From Cloeon dipterum (taxonomy: Eukaryota; Arthropoda; Insecta; Ephemeroptera; Baetidae): 64,000 nucleotides of DNA. The DNA is taken from NCBI RefSeq assembly GCF_949628265.1, contig NC_088789.1:868001-932000 (forward strand), written 5' to 3'. Every line of letters starts with the position of its first letter. The stretch's first letter is position 1. Shown piece after piece: positions 61,301-64,000 of the stretch. The notes under the pieces were generated by a model. It did no database searches. It had not been told where the DNA came from and saw only the letters and a list, made by a program, of their open reading frames with translations. The translations under genes were made by a program, and so were the position numbers.

Positions 61301-63448
61301 GTGAGAGCTGGTTTGAGCACTTGCAGAGAGATGCTTGAACGAATGACTTCTTTGTCAGAGTCAGCCAGCTCTCACGCATGCGCACTTCTCGCATTCATAT
61401 TGTTTTGGCGGGAAAATAAGTTCGCACGTCACGCTGGACTTTTTGGTCGGTTTAAATATCCACTTTACCTAATTCGACCCTCAAGAATTGATTGGTGTGC
61501 TCAGAAACTCCGTCAAAGACGGTCTTTAATAAAATTATGGTGACAAACCGTTTCGCTGCGGCAGTCCCGAAACGACCATGTAAGCGTCACCGATGGTCTC
61601 GACTTTGTAGACATCATACTTCTCGATGCGGCTGTCGAAGAGGTGGTAGAGCGCGTTCAGCATCGCCACCACCTCCATGGGAGAGCTCTCTGCCGAAATC
61701 TGCGTGAAGCCGACGACGTCGCTGAAGTAAATAGTCACGTTCTCGAAACTCTCCGCTGGAACCTGGCAAAAACACTCATAAAACGGCAAAAATCTAACCA
61801 AAAACATTGCACCACTTCACGCAATTTTTACCTGTCTGTGCTGCTTGAGGTGTTTGATGACCGGTCTGGGCAGCATCTGGTGCAGCAGGGTGTCACCTTT
61901 GTGCTTCTCGCGCTGCAGCTGCACGGTGCGCTGCACAAGAGTGCTTGCAAACGCCTGGATCGTGTTGGTCGCGTTGATCACGAGCGTGATGATGACTGGC
62001 GAGATTACTAGCACGGTGACGAGAAGAGCCACCGCCACCCACTTGTGGTGGCTCGCTGTCCGGATGTCGCTCTTCACCTGAGAACTGAAACCACCGGCAA
62101 ATTAGAAGAATCTATTGAAAAAACTGTAAAAAAGCTCTTGGGACTTCCAGTCGAAGGAGCAGGGTGTGATTTTTGGGATTTTTGCCAATTCTAATGATTT
62201 AAAATTATTGAAATGTAGGTTTCTCTGCTCTGATTTCTTAATTTTTCGAGAACCAAACCAAATGATATGAAATTGCAATATTTATTCAAAAACCGGCATA
62301 CCACATATTGAATTTCAACAGATTTCGAATCTTTTTTATTCATTCGAAGAACGACAAGCGTAGAAAACGCCGGTCTGAGGGAAATATCAGCGAACACAGA
62401 CGAATTCTCACGTAATATAGTCCCTGATGGTGTTCTGGAAATTCCGCAGCTCTTTATGGTAATGCGTGGCGCGTTTGTAGAATTCCTCGGCCGCGGAAAT
62501 GTTGACTGCACGCGGAGTGCTCGCACTCTCGATATCCACGATGTCGTTGATTCTGTGAACACGAGTCCTTCAATTAAATTAACCACATAGCATTCCATCC
62601 CTTGGAGAGAGAAAGTAAAAATTCATTATTTTTATGATTTAGACATTTAGTTTTTTTTTAATTAGATTTGATAATGAATACGTACATGTCAGGTATATCA
62701 GGCAGGGTGTTGGGTTGCGTGAGAAAGTGGATGGCCGCCCTGAGGTAGTCCCTGGCCAAGGTGTCGTGTCTTTTAAGACTGGCCATGGAGGACACGGACA
62801 GCTCGCCGGAGCCAAGCAGGAAGAGGCAGTAAATTGTGGCCAGGCAGCGGTCCTCGATGGCACGCAGCATGTTCTTGTACGACACCATGTACCTGAAAGA
62901 TTATGTATTTCAGGTTACATGGTGGCATAAATCGAAAAATAGATATTACCTCCATATTGAGCTGGTGGATGTGTCTCTTATCTGGTCCTCCATTTGCTCC
63001 AACATGGAGGTCACCGTTAAGGAGGCGTTGCGGATGTCAGCCTCCACATCCTTCAGGCTGAAATATATAAACAGTGGCACACTCACACACGTAAACAAAT
63101 AGCGCCTCAGAATCACTCCCGCTAAACGAAATGGTATTGATTTTCTGCGTCGTCTGCTTGTTCTACGTAAGCAGCATATATTAAATTTGTCTTTTGCGCG
63201 GATCATATACGGCTGAAAAACGCCAGACGACGATTTATTGACTTTGGCTCGGTTCCACAAGTTGGGCCAACGAACCGAGATTCCTCGCAGCGGGACGACA
63301 AAAGCTGCTGGCGCGTTTTTCCGGTTTAATAAAGCACGTGCCAAGTAAATACTCACGCAATTCCGTTTCTCAACGAGTTGAGCACCACGAGAGTCCGGTT
63401 CTCCTGGATTTCGGTCAGCAGCTTGCATGAGTCGACTGTTTCGTCAAT
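58344..63448 (-). CDS. Membrane guanylate cyclase, probably NIT-domain type (5' end outside window)
   Basis: Nine phase-consistent exons on the - strand: 63448-63357, 63057-62950, 62892-62686, 62552-62412, 62084-61832, 61762-61549, 60876-60658, 60228-60137, 58628-58344 (stop TGA), giving 536 residues of the C-terminal part. First comes about 190 residues of mostly helical, extracellular-type sequence with [15 protein letters not shown] and an [20 protein letters not shown] stretch, resembling the nitrate/nitrite-sensing (NIT) domain. A membrane segment follows (about 198-221, [20 protein letters not shown]), then a short linker ([15 protein letters not shown]). The full class III cyclase domain has both metal Asp ([15 protein letters not shown]), guanine-specifying Glu and Cys (VETIGD, RYCLFGD) and NTASRMES. 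It should convert GTP to cGMP. There is no kinase-homology domain, unlike peptide-receptor cyclases, and no H-NOX in the visible part. Two P1 elements lie in its introns. Confidence 0.9.
58939..59329. mobile_element. Palindromic MITE P1 with TTAA on both sides, cyclase last intron
   Basis: TTAA (58935-58938) precedes AGGCCGTATTTGATC, and AGAAGACACAGTCT is followed by TTAA (59330-59333). Both arms, core and two GCGCATGCG-type motifs are present. It lies between the last two exons of the cyclase. Confidence 0.9.
59335..60136 (-). other. Cyclase intron, no recognised content
   Basis: AT-rich sequence with poly-T runs. No additional exon or matched repeat was seen. Confidence 0.5.
61134..61525. 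mobile_element. Palindromic MITE P1, best-preserved copy, with TTAA on both sides
   Basis: TTAA (61130-61133) + AGACCGTCTTTGACGAAG at the left and GTCAAAGACGGTCT + TTAA (61526-61529) at the right. Both arms are nearly full and carry GCGCATGCGTGAGAGC / GCTCTCACGCATGCGC around the core. It sits only 23 bases from the end of a cyclase catalytic exon (61549). Confidence 0.93.
63058..63356 (-). other. Cyclase intron with GC-rich patch
   Basis: An intron between two sensor-domain exons. An open frame runs through it, but its sequence is unlike the domain and both flanks have proper splice sites in matching phase. Nothing else is recognised. Confidence 0.5.
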
Positions 63449-63787
63449 CTGTATGGAGAGATGGTATTTTTCTTTACAAATGTGGCTGAATTGTTCTTTG
63501 CCAGCACCATTTATTTAAATAATTTTGGGGTATTTTACTTCAATTTTAGATTTAAACTGGTTGCTATGCGTCCTTGACGTGGAATTAATTAATATGACAC
63601 GTGATATAAAAAGACATAATAAGAGTTACGCAGATTAGTGGACAGATGCGCATTTGCCCTGCGCAGATCGAAGACAGCGCACGAGTTGATCTACAACATA
63701 AGTGGAAATCATAACCACGGGAAATAAAACAACCAAGAAATTCGCGTTCAAAAAGTGTCTGGGAAGAAAGCTACAGCTGGAGCAGGC

Positions 63788-64000
63788 GACAGTATAGACA
63801 TCTGCGCATGCCCACCAAAAGCAGTGAAGCTCACGCAGTTCGAGCAGTCACGTGACCCATTGGCTAAGTATTTTTGCTAGCTCCCTCCTAGCAGTGCGTG
63901 CCTGCTCTTGGCCAATGATATATCGTATCGGGATGGATTGAGTCACGTGGCTGCTCGACCTGGGTGAGCTTCACTGATCTAGCTGGATGTCTCTACTGTC
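63788..64000. mobile_element. Foldback element P4 at the right edge of the window
   Basis: GACAGTATAGACATCT ... CAGTGAAGCTCACGCAG, TTCGAGCAGTCACGTGACCCATTGGC is followed about 60 bases later by the inverse: GCCAATGATAT ... GAGTCACGTGGCTGCTCGACCTGGGTGAGCTTCACTG ... GGATGTCTCTACTGTC. The arms are about 100 bases. The outer end coincides with the window edge, so the terminus is uncertain. It presumably lies in an intron of the cyclase gene. Bases 63449-63787 are otherwise unremarkable. Confidence 0.75.

Overview
The window looks like nuclear DNA of an insect, or at least an arthropod. It is AT-rich, its genes have canonical GT-AG introns, and it carries an insect-type arylalkylamine N-acetyltransferase, a clan-3 (CYP6/CYP9-like) cytochrome P450, chymotrypsin-fold proteins with secretion signals, a LINE fragment and dense short palindromic repeats. 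I could not assign a species. I rebuilt all gene models by hand, joining open frames at splice sites whose phases agree.

Layout on the + strand: (1) the two last coding exons of an AANAT-like gene (5627-7855), with a possible first exon at 2457. (2) Two tandem secreted serine-protease homologues (10528-12034 and 13636-15180), each with five exons and each lacking the catalytic His and Ser. A third, broken exon-5 copy (9621-9830) lies next to a 5'-truncated LINE. (3) A six-exon P450 (52831-55412).

Layout on the - strand: (4) a verprolin/WIP-family actin regulator (26427 down to 17991, nine coding exons), with a CpG-rich promoter near 26.7-26.95 kb. (5) A TRIM-NHL E3 ligase (RING, B-box, coiled coil, filamin repeat, NHL propeller; 11 coding exons, 39647 down to 28074), with a possible alternative upstream exon at 50487-50609. 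(6) The 3' nine exons of a membrane guanylate cyclase (63448 down to 58344). It has a helical, probably NIT-like sensor domain, one membrane segment and a complete class III catalytic domain; its 5' end lies beyond the window.

The genes share no obvious pathway: amine acetylation, pseudoproteases, actin regulation, ubiquitylation, xenobiotic or lipid oxidation, and cGMP signalling. The space between and within them is filled by several repeat families. The most striking is a ~380-390 bp nearly perfect palindromic element, with nine copies here, TTAA at the ends of the best copies and a TGCGCATGCG core motif in each arm. It sits in introns of the P450, the cyclase (twice), one protease homologue and the TRIM gene, and just upstream of the AANAT coding exon. 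A diverged relative lies at 47158-47448, and unrelated foldback elements lie at 27172-27327 and 63788-64000. About 40.7-52.4 kb has no confident gene.
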